Origin: Colocasia esculenta
Lineage: Eukaryota > Streptophyta > Magnoliopsida > Alismatales > Araceae
NCBI GenBank assembly: GCA_014218235.1
Contig: CM024757.1
Coordinates: forward strand, 145,093,371-145,157,370
Length of the DNA: 64,000 nucleotides
Reading direction: 5' to 3'
Positions 45,017 to 56,879 of the stretch are shown one piece after another (position 1 is the first letter of the stretch; each line of letters begins with the position of its first letter). The notes below the pieces were generated by a model. That model had not been told where the DNA came from, ran no database searches, and saw nothing but the letters and a program-made list of their open reading frames with translations. A program made the position numbers and the translations under genes.

Positions 45017-47684
45017 TGTGCCAGTTGTAGTTAAAGTGCAGTTGTCTAAGGGTTCTCAGTTACAGAAATTAGGGAGATTAGTGAATTTGGCTATGATAAT
45101 CAGGAAAAGTAGAGTAGTGTTTTGAGAATAATATGACTGATCTGCGTTAGCAAAGTACAGAGTTGACAGAGACAAGAATAAGGTGTTAGTGTGATGGAAC
45201 AGTTGTAGGAGCATTATTCTTAATGAATGATAAAAAAGTGTGATAATGATTATTAAGTATGTGAATTGTTGTTGAGAACCTTAGCAAAGGTAATTATTGC
45301 GTTTAAAATCTATGTTAATAAGTGTTAAGGAGTAGCTGGGATAATAATGTGATTGGTGAAATGGAAAGATTTGGAATAATTAAGTAAAGTAGATTAGCTC
45401 CAGATAAGGTATTGGTAAATCGAGGAGCAGTAAATTGTGAAAGTTAGATTAAGAATGCTTTATGATTAGAGACGGTTGCATTAAAGAGTTTAAGAATGAT
45501 GTTGTTGCGAGTAATGATGATAATGGGAATTTGATAAAAGAGATTCGTGCAAGAATGTGTAGAGGTGATCATTCGAGTAAAGAAAGTAAAGAAGAATTAG
45601 TGTATAGTTGGACTTTTCTGAGAATTTCACAAGAAAGATATTCGTTTAGTAAGTGGCAATTTGTGAAGATTCCATGGAATGATTTATAAAGAATTACAAC
45701 GTTGAAGATAAGATTAGTAATGCTTAGCAATTATATATAGTTTATGGAAAAAGGAAGGTAAAGTTTGTGTCAGAAAAAGGTTGAAATTGAAATTATGAAT
45801 GATTGGAATAAGTTAGAGTTATGTAAGTTAGAATAGAAGGAAATGGATTAGTTGAGAAGTAGTTGAGAAGTATCAAGTTAAGTGGAATAGCAAGGCAGAT
45901 GATGAAAGGAATTAAAGTGAAGGTCTGAGTGAAAAGGATTACGGTAAGTATGATGTAGAAGCAATGGTTTTAGCATTTGAGAATTGAGCAGTAAAATGAA
46001 ATAGAGAATCAGGCAAAGTAGGTTGTAGAATTTAAAGTGATCAGTTTCAAAATTTAGCTTTGGCAGTATTTCAATGAAAAATGATTATGCATTAGTAGGG
46101 ATTGCAATATGAATGGTACAGTGAAGATAGCCAAATAGCGGAATAGATAAGAGAAATGTTTTGCAGAAATGATATCGAGAATAGTGTAAGTGACAATACA
46201 GATTAGATTAAGAGTCATTGATCAGAGAAAGAAAGGGTATAATAGATTATGAAACAGATATAATTAGAGGGTTCAAAAAATGCTCAGTAAGAGTTGGCCT
46301 GCTAGTGTGCAGAAAGTGATTTAGTTAGGAAATGTATTCTTTTATATGAGTATTTTAGAGTTTGATGTAAGAATAAAAGGCAGAACAGTTAAGGAATAGT
46401 GTGCAGATCATAGTATGGCAGAATAGAACAGAGAGAGAGCAAGAAATGTATGAAAATTGGAATTAATAAGTACAGAAAGGAAAAGTAAGATCAGATAAAC
46501 AATGAACAGTTTAGAGACATGTGGTACCTGATTAAGAAAGAGTTCGGTAAAGTTGAAGATAGAAGATGAACAGAATTAGTTGAGAAGTGTTATTATGTGA
46601 TAAGACAGTGCAGTGTCACAGCAATGAGAGCAAATATTCTGAAGACTATGTAATAGATTGATTAGATCAGCCAGAGTATATTATTCATGCAAGAAAGGAA
46701 TGAAAAAAAACGTTGGATAAGTCAGTAGCGATATGGCAGGATTTAGAATTTAAGCATGTGGCATAACTAGAATTGAAGTATTAAAGAAAGCAGTTCAAAA
46801 ATTTTGGTATTTCCTTCCAGTGTTAATTAATTAAGTAAAGTGATTTGAGAAGCAAGTAAAGTTAGAATTGAATCCAACTGGAGTCAGAGTAATAGTGAAA
46901 GTGGAAAGTAACTGGAAGCAATAATGGAAGCAGAATTTATGGAATATTTTACTACATATCCAGAATAATCAGAGTAGCATAGCGGAAGCATGGAAGGTTT
47001 GATATTCACAGGCTATTCGAGATTTGAGTGATTAATGAAAAGTTTGAGGTTTATGCACAGTTAGACAAAGAAATAGTGATTGTTGGCCAGATATGAATTA
47101 AGGCAGCATGAGTAGAATGGTATAAAGAGGCAGGAAATTCAGTTATGGTAATGTGATTTTCTTTGAGAAGCTGGTAGTTGAGAATGTGAACATAGATAAA
47201 GCAGAGTAGCGGTTGGGAGTGATAAGTAAATAATGGAACGACATCGAAGAATTCAAGAATTTAAGCAAGGTTTAGCAGAGCAGAATATCCAAAAGTAGCA
47301 AAGTAAAGTGAAGAGTTTTGAGCAAGAAAGTGGCCCAGAAAGAAATGTTGCAAACACAGCCAGGAAAAATGTGAAAATAGGTTGAGTCCAAGGAGATAAA
47401 GCGCCAATAGCAAGGTAAAATCGCCTACAGTTGAAAAGTATGGAAAGGGCAGAATGTAGCAATCAGGCAGTGCAGTTATGAAATAAATTAAAGAGAAAGG
47501 GAAGCAGAACAAATACGAAAATGAGCGGATGAATCAGTTAGCGCATAATAATTTGAAAGGCAGATGCAGAGAACGTGTATCCTACTTGTTCTGTATATGG
47601 TTTATTTTCTTTTAAGGTGATAATTCGATTTACTATATTTTGTTTTGAATGTCGAGGATGACATTCCTTTTTAGGTGATAATAA
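45017..47684 (+). other. Internal region of element D, non-coding and purine-rich
   Basis: 2.7 kb with no protein similarity; the longest open frame (45462-45689) has none either. Very C-poor on the plus strand (about 7 C against 18 G in the 60 bases from 46381). Ends in GTCGAGGATGACATTCC and TTTTTAGGTGATAATAA, a worn form of the chromovirus tract before the 3' LTR. Confidence 0.7.
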
Positions 47685-50091
47685 TGTAACATCGCGCATT
47701 TTTAGGATTTTCATGGATCCTTGCATAGTGGGTTTAGTGGCCAGTGTGTGGCCCATTAGTCTGTGTTTCAGGTGTTCTCGCCAGTTGTCAGGCTTTGTGG
47801 GTCGGCAAATTGGGCCCAAAGTGCTCACAGGTTTTCTGCCTATGAATGCGACAGGGGTGTGCATCACATTCTGAACGTGACAGCCCTGGTGGTCGCATTC
47901 TGCTTTCCGACTGAGATGCGGTCTTCATTTGCATGCGCGCCGCGTGTCGCGCGTTGGATGACTTGCTGACGTCAGCCTTGGGAACGCGACGGCCTAGAAT
48001 GTTGCGTTCATGTTGCAATGGAGGGCTACATCGCGTTCCCAACTGCGATGTGTTTTTAAGCAAGGTCGGCCGAATAGAGCTCAGCAAGCTCTGCTCGGCC
48101 AGGGGAGGCTGCTGGGGTGAATTTTCGGGCGATCCGGAGTTCTGGAGGAGTTTTTGGCGTGCTCTCGCCGCGAGGACGTGACATGGAGTGGGGGAGATGC
48201 CGTACCATGGTTGGTTTGCGTGTTCTTCGTGAAGGTAGGGAGATCCCACATGGTTTCATTGCGTGGATCGTGTATGATGCATGTTTGGACTGTTTATCGC
48301 TTTATAAACAGTAGATATCATGCTAGGGCAATCATTAAAGCATGAAGAATAAGAATTAAGCATGGTTTGTATAGTTTGTGGGGGTGATCCAGGCAGAGCA
48401 TTCCGGATTAGGATTCCTGCCTGTGAGGGCGACGGAGCCCCCTATCGCGTACTAAACACGATAAGTCAACCCATCGCGTGCAGGTTATTGAACGCGACAT
48501 ATCGGGGTGTCGCATTCTGAAGGTGACATTACCCCACATCGCTACCTCAGTCGAGAGGTCCTATTGTGCATGTTTTAAATGGTACGATTATTCGACTATC
48601 GATGTCTTATGTGTATGGTTGGTGTGAGTGGTGCATTAGCACCTGTAGCGCTCATTGAGCCTGTCGTCCATGTGGTGGATGTGTTGTTTATGTGGTTGAC
48701 AAATGGTTTGTATGGTTTGAGCGGTATATATATGGTTGGTTTGTGGTGACTAGGCAGTGAGGTTCCGGTGTGAACCTAGCCTTGGTCCTTTAATGTTTAA
48801 TGTAGATTATTATTTAAGATGGTTTAACTGGTAAAGTGTGAGTACGATTATTAAGTGGTTATTGTGTAATGAGCTTAATGCAGCCATGGAGGTCACCTCG
48901 TGACCAATGGAAGGTCAAGTTATTAATGGTTAATGTAATTTATGTATGTGTCTGTGTAGGCTAGCTTGTAGGTCACAGGGTGACCAGGACAAGCTACTCC
49001 TTGCTGGTGTACTGGGGTTTGTAATAAAATGATATATGTATGTATTATGGTTTGTGCGTTGCCAAGTGTGGTGGTCCGGCGTCTATTCTGGAATGTCTCT
49101 CTAGTCGGGTACCCCAAGTTTTGTGTGAGCCAGGCACGTTAGTGCTCGGGTTTGTCCCGATATTGTGTGTACCGTCGAGGTCTGTGTCGTCTGTCCTGGA
49201 CACCGTCACTCCTGTGTTTGAGTTGTACGTCCGGCTGAGGGAAAGACGACAGAGGGCAGCGACTTGTGTTTGTGGGTGTGCGGTCACTTGTAGCGCGCTC
49301 GTGGTTGGGGGTATGGACACCAGTAGTCGACACTGGTCTCCAACCAGTCCTGTTTTCCAGTGCCTCACTCTAGGGAGCTTAGGCCAGAGTCCCTAAGGGT
49401 TCTAGGCATGGGCCTGCAGTAGTGTGGTCTATAGGTGTGGTGTTGGTTGGTCTCCACTGCTCTTTGGATTGTGCTTGTGGAGCGGCAGTTGGACCTTTCG
49501 TCCGTGACTGCGAGACTGAGAGGTAGTTCTTGTGTTGTGTTGTCTGGGTTGATACTGGCGTCAAGAACCAGTAGTCCGTTCCCATGTGGTGGCGTCGTTC
49601 TTTCGGACTTGTGCTTTGCCACTAGTGGTGGCTTGTGTGTGTGACAGGTTGGTTGAGGTTTTACCCATTGTGGTGTGCCTAGTGGTGGCACAATTCTGGT
49701 TGTGGTTCCGCTGTGGTACCTCGTGGTAGTAGGTACCTGTACCCTTTGTGGGTGGTTTTGTGTTGTGGTACATTGTGTACCATTCCCTTCAAGTGTTGAG
49801 GTGGACTTGTGTTCTGTGGAGGTTTGTGGAGTGATATTCCACGTGTTGTGTTTTTACTCGTCTTTGGATAAGATTCCAATTATGTTTTGATGTAAGGTGT
49901 TGGTGTGAGGTGGATTGGCTACCTGATGCCAGTCCTGTTACCCTTCGTGGGTAGGTTGCCTGTGAGGCTTGTAGCTTAGGCGATCAGTTGTTGTAATAGT
50001 TTGCCTGTGAGGCATGTGGCCTAGGCATTTTAGTTGTAGAGCGGACTAATAGTGCTGTGATAGTCCTGTTGTCTCTTTATCCTCTGGGATT
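47685..50091 (+). repeat. 3' LTR of element D, lacking its last part
   Basis: TGTAACATCGCGCATT start; follows the 5' LTR until GGGATTT at about 50091, where it would match 39822. About 525 bp of the LTR end are replaced by Tat sequence (O). Confidence 0.88.
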
Positions 50092-51139
50092 TTTGGCACT
50101 GCATCAGGCTGCTGCTGCCCCCCATCCCCCACCATCGAGTTATCTATATGTTATACTCTTAGAGCATATCAAGGACCTTGTGGCTCTGAGGAATCTGGGA
50201 TTTGAGTTCCCCTTTAACAAAAATAGTGATTATCCCAGTGGATGCTTAGCTACACGGATAGGCCGTTACGCTTGGCACATGAGGACGATGGACCCATGCA
50301 TAAAAATCTGGTCCTAACTTAACGCCATCGTGACAATAATATCCTTGATTATTTTCTACTCCTTTTAACCTTATTTTTCTTTTAGCCCAGCATACATGCA
50401 TATTGAAATCACAGTGGAAAACCACTCTTCCAATGCAATTTGTGAGCCATTCTCACTCAAAATTCCAATGCAATTTAAAATATTCCAATCCAGGTTGAAT
50501 ACCCAACTCCCTTTGTTGTTGCCTCTGGGCTGATTTCCTTAAGAACCTTTGTTTGGATTTACCTCTCTACATTTCGTCTTTACTCCCAGAGATCCACCAG
50601 AGGCAGTGGCAGATGCCCCCGATGGTGCAACCTAACAGATTGTGTCCTTACGTAGTTCCCCTTCACTAGAAGTTGATCTCCCCTTCGTGCCCTACGTGGC
50701 ACACTTTCTTCTTTCCAATCCAAACATTTTTTTCTTTAGGTCTTCTTCTCTAGAGGTGACTTCCTTGGTTTTTGGTGAAAGACTCTTATCAGGTGGCAGT
50801 CATCGACGATTATGTGTGTCTATTTTTTCACCTTAGAGTCTACTTTTCAGTCCGCTCCACTGCATTCCACTTTGCTACACTTCATTCCATTTTTCTCCAT
50901 TACACTCCCCGTCGTGTCCTTTTGCTTCGCTCCCCTGCAAAGTAGATGCCAAGGCGTGGCAGCTATAGACACGCGAATTTGACTCCACTGCAGGCAAATT
51001 TCATATTGCGCCATAATGCCACAAATGGCCCTCCTTTTGCCTTGTAAGAGTGTTTTCCCAATATTTCCAGATCTCGCTCGTTCTTCCTCGATGCTTCCCC
51101 CCTATCCTCGGGGTCTATTTAATAAAGTGGGCATCATTT

Positions 51140-51720
51140 TCAAAATCGCATCGGGTATGGTGGACGCATTTATGAAGGCAACTGAAACGCGTCGGGTCTG
51201 TTGGACGTGATTCATGATCTCTTGGCCTTAACGCGACAGCTTTGACGGGTGCAGCCTTAACGAGTTGGGTATGCTGGACGGGTTTATCCGCCTTTTCGGC
51301 ACATGCTCAAATGGAATCGCATCCGGAATGTCCGACGCGATTAAAGGTCAAAAGTCCGACCCATAAAGAAGTCACATTTAAGGACGCCCACGTTTTGAAA
51401 TCATGAAAAATCAGGAATCGCATCCAGCAAGGCCGACGTGATTTAAAAGTCAAAAGCCTAAGTCTATAGCTAGGGCCGGCGCATTTATGAGCCCATGCTT
51501 CGAATCATTGCCTAATTGGAAAACACGTCGGACCAGGCCGCCGCGATTTCAAGTCGCGGCGGCCTGACCCGACGCGATTTCCAAGCATAGCTATGGGCTA
51601 CGATCATCATGTGCATGTCCCATCAAATGGACTTTTTGAATTGCGGTGTTAGGAGCGGACGCATTTTACCCTTATAGTCGCATTTGCTGTGCCCGACGCG
51701 ATTCAAAGCTTTCATACCTA
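51140..51720. repeat. CGCGATT / GTCGGAC word array in the O LTR
   Basis: At least twelve words: AAACGCGTCGGG, TGGACGTGATTC, AATCGCATCCGG, TGTCCGACGCGATT, AATCGCATCC, GCCGACGTGATT, ACACGTCGGACC, CGCCGCGATTTC, CCCGACGCGATTTCC, GAGCGGACGCATTT and GCCCGACGCGATTC, in both orientations. Confidence 0.88.
51534..51566. repeat. Perfect 13-bp inverted repeat within the O word array
   Basis: Arm CAGGCCGCCGCGA (51534-51546), loop of 7, arm TCGCGGCGGCCTG (51554-51566). Outer ACGTCGG (51525 on) and CCGACGCG extend the pairing with a small mismatch. Confidence 0.92.
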
Positions 51721-52516
51721 TAAATAGACCCCCGAGGGAAGCCATTTAATCAATCCCCCTCCACCCCGGCAGAGCCCTGTCGTATTCTTCCCACGACTTC
51801 CCCACGGAGGGGCCCTGCCGGATCGGTGACCCGACTCCCAAGCCAAGGTGGAGTGCCTACCATTCCACGCCAAGCTACATCCCCGTTCCTCGGAGTTCGG
51901 AGCCGGCGTCCCAATCGTCTTCCTCATGCGCATTGGAGCAAGGTGGGAAGCATCTTCCCTTTCTTCCACTCTGTCCATTCAGTGCGGCAGCGGCTACTAC
52001 TCCTTCGCGCCATCATTCGGGGAAGCACCCCCCCCCCCTCTATTCATTTTTATCTCCTCTGAGCCCTATGTGGCTTTTATTTCCTTTTATATACACACAC
52101 ACATGCATGCATACACACACACCTATCTCCTAGGGGTTTGAAAGCCACCACCCATAGTAAGTTCTTCCCCATGCTCTTCATTTCATTTATTCTTTATTTT
52201 TAGGAATTATGTACTACACGCGTGGCTAATCCCCTTTTCCTTTTCATGTCTATTTTGTCTGGGTAATCAACACAAAAAACACCCTCTACCACGGCCGGCC
52301 GTGCTCGTAGAGGAAGAGGAACCCACATCCCAGCGCAATCTCTACATGCTCTAAAAGGTACTTTTCGTGATCACCCATTCCATCCGCACCCCTATCACTC
52401 GTTCATTCTCCATTCGGTACCCTCGTGTACCTGGCAATCATGTTCATTTCCTCTGCATCACCCCATATCCCCTCTTTGTGGACCACACGTCGTGTCGTCC
52501 CTCGGCGGTGTCTACA

Positions 52517-52899
52517 CTCATCGGATGGGCTATAGGTTGATTGACAGGAGAGTCACCAGGGCTCTTAAAGGTCAAGAGCCAGATGTGGAAGAAGAGTCAA
52601 TAGAAGATGAGGGTAGTGATGAAGACTCTCATGCTCAGCCAATGGATGCTCAAGGAGGAGATGTAGATGTTCCGGATGTGCCTGCACCTCAGGTTGCCGC
52701 TCCAGATCTTCAGACATTCATGGCAGATCAGTTGGCGTAGATGACCCAGCTATTTACTGCTCGCTTTGATCAACTCAACACGAGGATGGACAATCTTGCT
52801 GATTCACAAGCGAACCATGAGCAGAAGCTTGATCACCTCACAAAGGACTTTCATGACTTCCGTCATCCCACTGTTCCTGGCAATGACGATGCTTAGCAT
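52517..52899 (+). pseudogene. Last open frame of a SIRE-like copia element (G), 5' end cut by O
   Basis: The frame reads GYRLIDRRVTRALKG, an acidic stretch (EEESIEDEGSDEDS), PAPQVAAPDLQTFMADQLA, a TAG at 52738, then MTQLFTARFDQLNTRMDNLA and SQANHEQKLDHLTKDF. The heptad-like pattern at the end suggests a coiled coil. SIRE/Maximus-type copia elements have an extra 3' frame between pol and the LTR, sometimes called envelope-like; this fits by position and composition. The first part is lost at the O LTR edge. Function is unknown; no membrane segment is visible in what remains. Confidence 0.5.
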
Positions 52900-53138
52900 G
52901 TCTAGGATTCATATGGGGTCATGTTGTTTTCTTTATTAGTTTGGGTCATGGGTTAGTCACTTATGTCATTTCCCTTTTTACTTTTTGTGTCATGTAATGG
53001 ATCTCATTTTGAACTATGTAATTCTCGCTCAAATAAATGAAATCACAGTTATTTGCTTATTGTTATCCATGTGTGCATGATCTATCTTTTTGGATGTTGT
53101 CAAAAGGAGGAGAAACATCAATGGTAATTTTGTCATCA

Positions 53139-53154
53139 TCAAAAAGGGGGAGAA
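53139..53154 (+). other. Polypurine tract of copia element G
   Basis: TCAAAAAGGGGGAGAA directly before the LTR start; typical for SIRE-like copia. Confidence 0.85.
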
Positions 53155-53429
53155 TGTTGAGTTCAAATGTGTATGATGATTGTGTTTAATGTTTTTGATG
53201 ATGAATGACTTAATTGATATTGCATTGATGTTTGTAACATGATAAAAATGACAAAGACATGAAAGAGATGATCAAAGAAATGATCAAGTGAATAAATACT
53301 TCTATGATTATCCATGTATTCATTATATCTTACTTAAAATGTTTTTTTTTTATGTAGGTGTGAATGAACACTAAAGAGAAGCAACCAAATAAAAGTGCAA
53401 AAGTCTGGATAGATACACCAAGTATTCAT

Positions 53430-53690
53430 CTGTCGACAGGCCCCAAGCCATGTGTCGACAGATAGACCATCCAGGAACAAACAAGCAACTGGAAGCTCAA
53501 TTGGAACAGTAGCTGTCGACAGCTGTAGTGCATCTGTCGACAGATAAGGCTACCTGTCAACAGCCAGGGATCGCCTGTTGACAGCCCCAGTTTTCTAGCA
53601 ACAACTTGGTTCTGGAAACTAGATTTGAGTAGTACCTATCGACAGCTATGATGAGCCTGTCGACAGCCGAAGGTTAAGTCACAACGGATG
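53430..53690. repeat. CTGTCGACAG word array in copia LTR G
   Basis: About nine copies of CTGTCGACAG, TGTCGACAGAT, GCTGTCGACAGC, CTGTCAACAG, CTGTTGACAG and CTATCGACAG. The word is its own inverse complement. Variants with TTG or CAA for TCG look deaminated. Confidence 0.92.
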
Positions 53691-53897
53691 GTCAGGATAT
53701 GATCTATATTGTGGTGTTCCCTTGTAACACAACTCTCCATGTTTGGACACCCATATATATAGATCATATGAAGGTATTTTCGCAGCAGGAAGCCACCATA
53801 TCAAAACCCTAAGAAAACAAGAAGAAGGCTCTCTGCTGCTCTACTTCAACTCTCCGTCCAACGTGAGGAAGATCCATCTCACGAGCGGAGTTGAAGT

Positions 53898-53902
53898 CGG
53901 TC
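53898..53902 (+). repeat. Target site duplication of solo LTR F, left copy (CGGTC)
   Basis: Identical to 56172-56176. Confidence 0.88.
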
Positions 53903-54079
53903 TGTAACGTCGCGTGCCTTTTTGGATCCATGCGGATCGTGTGTATTGTGGTTGTGGCGGCCGTTGTGAGGCCAGTGTGAGTCGGTTGTGTGGAATGCTT
54001 GGTGTGGATGCATGGCTTGAGCAGGTGAAAAGCAGGGTTGGTCATGAAATGAAACAGGACCTACTACTGTCCTGTTGGA

Positions 54080-54205
54080 ATTGGCGGCCAGGTGTGGCCG
54101 TTGACCTGTTGGCGTCCAGATTAGTGGACGTTTACAGCTTGAACTTGGCGACAATGGATGTGGACGCAGAGGGAGGCGGTTGTTGTTGGCGGCATGGGGG
54201 TTGAC
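54080..54205. repeat. GGCGTCC/GGCGGCC word cluster in solo LTR F, part 1
   Basis: TTGGCGGCCAGG, TGGCCGTTGACC, TTGGCGTCCAGA, GTGGACGTTTAC, GTGGACGCAG, TTGGCGGCATGG and GTTGACGCCAACC. Confidence 0.88.
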
Positions 54206-54724
54206 GCCAACCTGAGAATGGTGCAGGTTATAAGCTCACCCGAGGGCAGCTCTCTCAGCTCACTCTCTTCCCCTCTTGCCCCAACTTCATGTCCTGGATT
54301 CTCTGAAGCTTCTAACAGGTACCGAGGGGTAGTTGGACGACCGTAGAACGCGCGGCATCGCTGAATTACGCAAGGAAACGTCGCGGCGTGGTGCAATTCG
54401 CGTGGGAGCTCGCGGAGGGCTCGGCGTGAACCGGGTGATTGCAGGAGATTCTAACGCGTTCTGAGGTAGGGGACGAACCCGTTTAGCTCCGTAGGAACAT
54501 TAAAACACATCATAACCACCTGAACTAACATGATAATGCATGTTCGGGTCAAGTTGCACCATATGGGGATAATGGTGGTTTGGGTAGTTTAATGTTTAAA
54601 GCATGTTGAAATGGTTATATTGGGTTCCAGCATGTTAAATGAACCAATTCTATATGTTTTTGAGTAGCTTTAATGTTTGGGAAAACCCGCAGAGCCGGAT
54701 TAGGGTTTCTGCAGGGTTTATGGC

Positions 54725-54835
54725 CGGAGAACTTGGCGTCAAGATCGCTTGTCGCCAAGATCCTCAGCCAGGAGGTTAACGGCCAGGACCCTTGCCGTTG
54801 ACTCTCTGTAAGCGGCAGTCGATGTGGCCGCCTAC
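54725..54835. repeat. GGCGTC/GGCCGTT word cluster in solo LTR F, part 2
   Basis: TTGGCGTCAAGATCG, TTGTCGCCAAGATC, GTTAACGGCCAGG, TTGCCGTTGAC, AGCGGCAGTCGATG and TGGCCGCC. Confidence 0.85.
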
Positions 54836-56171
54836 CTCTATATGAGCAGAAATGACTAAGTACAGTATTTATCATTATTGCATGTGTGTTGACACATGAG
54901 GTGCACTGAGTGCACATGGGTCTCGTGTTTAGCATACAAAGTATACATTTAGCTATCTACTTTAGTGACTGCGTGTTGTTTACGCGAGTCGGTTGGATTC
55001 ACGTGGAGTGGACCATGGTTACTTGTGGTTTACGTGAGGTTTCACGTGGTTTGTGTGTGACGTGCACGTGGTTCTGTGTACGGGCGAGTAGTACGACGCC
55101 TACTGTGGTTACCTCTCCAGTTGGGTGCCCCAGGTTTTTATGAGCCAGGCTGTTAGCTCGGGGCTTTGTCCCGATACTTGTGTTGTACCGTCGAGGTCTA
55201 TGTCGTCTGACCTGGACACCCTCACTCCTGTGTTGAGTTGTACTCCGGCTGAGGGAAAGACGACAGTGGGACAGTGACACTTGAGTTTGTTTTTAGTCAC
55301 TTTTAGCACACTCGTAGTTGGGGGTACGGACACCAGTAGACGTACTGGACCCCAGCTAGTCCTTTTCCAGTGCCTCACTCTAGAGAGCCCGGGCCAAGGT
55401 CTCCTGAGGTGTTAGGCATGGCCTGTGACCATGTGGTCTGCAGGTGGTGGTGTTTAGTTGGTCTCCACAGTTGCTTGACCTTTTTACGTGGAGTGGCAGC
55501 TGGACCTTTCGTCCGTGGCTGCGAGACTGAGAGGTAGACCTGTGTTAGTTGTCCGAGTCAGTTTCTAGTGTCGCGAACCGTTCACGTGGCTCGTGTTGGT
55601 TGTCTCTACTTTAGCTTGTACACCTGTACTGGTTTGCCGTTTAATTATTACTGTTGTTTCTCGTAGTCGGCAGATGGTGAGTACTTTTACAGCTTTACTT
55701 ACCTGCTTAGCTATTATATAATTGTTAGTGCTGTTTATTATTCGTACTCGTGGTGTTTGTTTTGCTCGTTTTTGGGAAGTTCCCTACTGAGCCAGTGACT
55801 AGAGAGGCTCACCCCTACCCCCCACAGGTGAGAGCGAGGAGGACGTCTCTCGTCCGACATCCAGTTCTGGGCCGCGTCGTAGCGGTGCAGGTCAGCACCT
55901 CCAGCAGAGTAGCTTCAGCAGTGTACTTTTGTAGTTGTTTACTCTCTTCAGTTGTACCTCGGGTATGCCCCAGGCTCTTGTACTTCTTTTCAGTTTTGTG
56001 GAAATTTGGCTATTTAAACTTGTGAAATATATATAAAATGTGGTGTGTTCCTTTATGTTTACACGGACTGTGGTTTGGTATCCCTTGCGAGGCTTCGGCC
56101 CGTTCGCGGGAGGCGGACTCGGATCAAGTACATTATTGGTTTAACGGGCTTGGCCGAGGCGTTCCGTCACA

Positions 56172-56176
56172 CGGTC
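56172..56176 (+). repeat. Target site duplication of solo LTR F, right copy (CGGTC)
   Basis: Identical to 53898-53902. Confidence 0.88.
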
Positions 56177-56879
56177 CATCCACGATTCAAGCTTCTCCAT
56201 CATCTGATCATCATCCATACGAAGCTTGGAGTTCTTCTGTACGACTACCACGAAGAGTTCTCATCTGGATTTTATTTCTCAACTCAGAACTCTTCCTTTC
56301 CTTCTACTTTCACTATTATGTGTGTGTGGTAGTGGTCCGAGTGTCCCTTGTGCTTGATCTACATGTGTGGTGTTGTTCTGATTGTGTGTTTGCATCAGAC
56401 AACGTGGTGTGTGTGTTGTTGATTGAACTTGCTTGATAAGCATTCTTTCCGTGTGTGTGTGTGGACGGTGGACGTAGGATACACAAGTTGTGTACTCTGA
56501 ACCACCTTAAATCTTCATGTCTTGTGGTTTGCAAGTTTCTACGATAGATGTTTGGTAGGCACGAGTGATTGTTCACACGCTAGTTAGATTGCTAACTTTC
56601 TAATTACAACTCGCACACACACCATAGTTCAAATTCAACACATATCTGTTTAAGATTTTTGATAAGTTAGTGTTGGATCAAAAAGGAGGTCATAGTGCTT
56701 TTAATTGGCAGTAATCTATTCAACCCCCCCCTTCTAGATTACTATTTTAGATAATTCCGCGCACCTTTCAACTTCGACTGCGTCGGTGTGCATGGCTCCC
56801 AAGCGACGTAGCTGGAGCTCCCCTCGGGGCGGAGCTTCATGATGGTGGAGATGACGTGTCGCGCTAAGAGCTCAGGGTG

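Larger units (their letters stand above)
37461..50091 (+). mobile_element. Element D: large non-coding LTR retrotransposon (LARD-like), 3' LTR truncated
   Basis: Two long LTRs (37461-40347 and 47685 to about 50091) flank about 3 kb of internal sequence (40348-40652 plus 45017-47684) with no protein similarity. An initiator-Met primer site follows the 5' LTR. Solo LTR E splits the interior. Chromovirus-type LTR ends (TGTAACGTCG ... CCATTACA). Movement would need proteins from a related element. Confidence 0.85.
50092..52516 (+). mobile_element. Element O: truncated Tat element (3' internal part and 3' LTR)
   Basis: 50092-50963 matches the 3' internal region of A on both sides of the B insertion without a gap, so it shows the empty site. 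The purine tract AAGGCGTGGCAGC precedes the LTR (50964-52516). Everything upstream is missing at the junction with D. No gene. Confidence 0.8.
50964..52516 (+). repeat. 3' LTR of element O
   Basis: 1553 bp; TATAGACACGCG (TG mutated to TA) ... GGTGTCTACA. An intron-like donor CATAGTAAGTTC at 52157 corresponds to that in the A LTR. The region around 52290 (CGGCCGGCCGTGCTC) corresponds to the GGCCGGCCGGAG block of B. Confidence 0.75.
53903..56171 (+). mobile_element. Solo LTR F, chromovirus-like, 2.27 kb
   Basis: TGTAACGTCGCG ... CCGTCACA between perfect CGGTC duplications. Shares with D the blocks GTGCCTCACTCTA, CCTACTGAGCCAGTGACT, CTCGGGTATGCCCCA, and CCCTTGCGAGGCTTC with GGGAGGCGGA. No interior. 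Lies in the LTR of G. Confidence 0.92.
53155..56770 (+). repeat. 3' LTR of copia element G, interrupted by solo LTR F; right end approximate
   Basis: Starts TGTTGAGTTC. Near the right end it has the CTATTCAACCCCCC CCTTCTAGATTAC block typical of SIRE LTRs (H has the same block at 60345 on the other strand). The true end is not marked by a visible duplication. No gene. Confidence 0.75.

Noticed and set aside
45462..45689. 75-codon frame in the D interior
   Set aside because: No similarity, no other coding evidence, composition equals the surrounding C-poor DNA.
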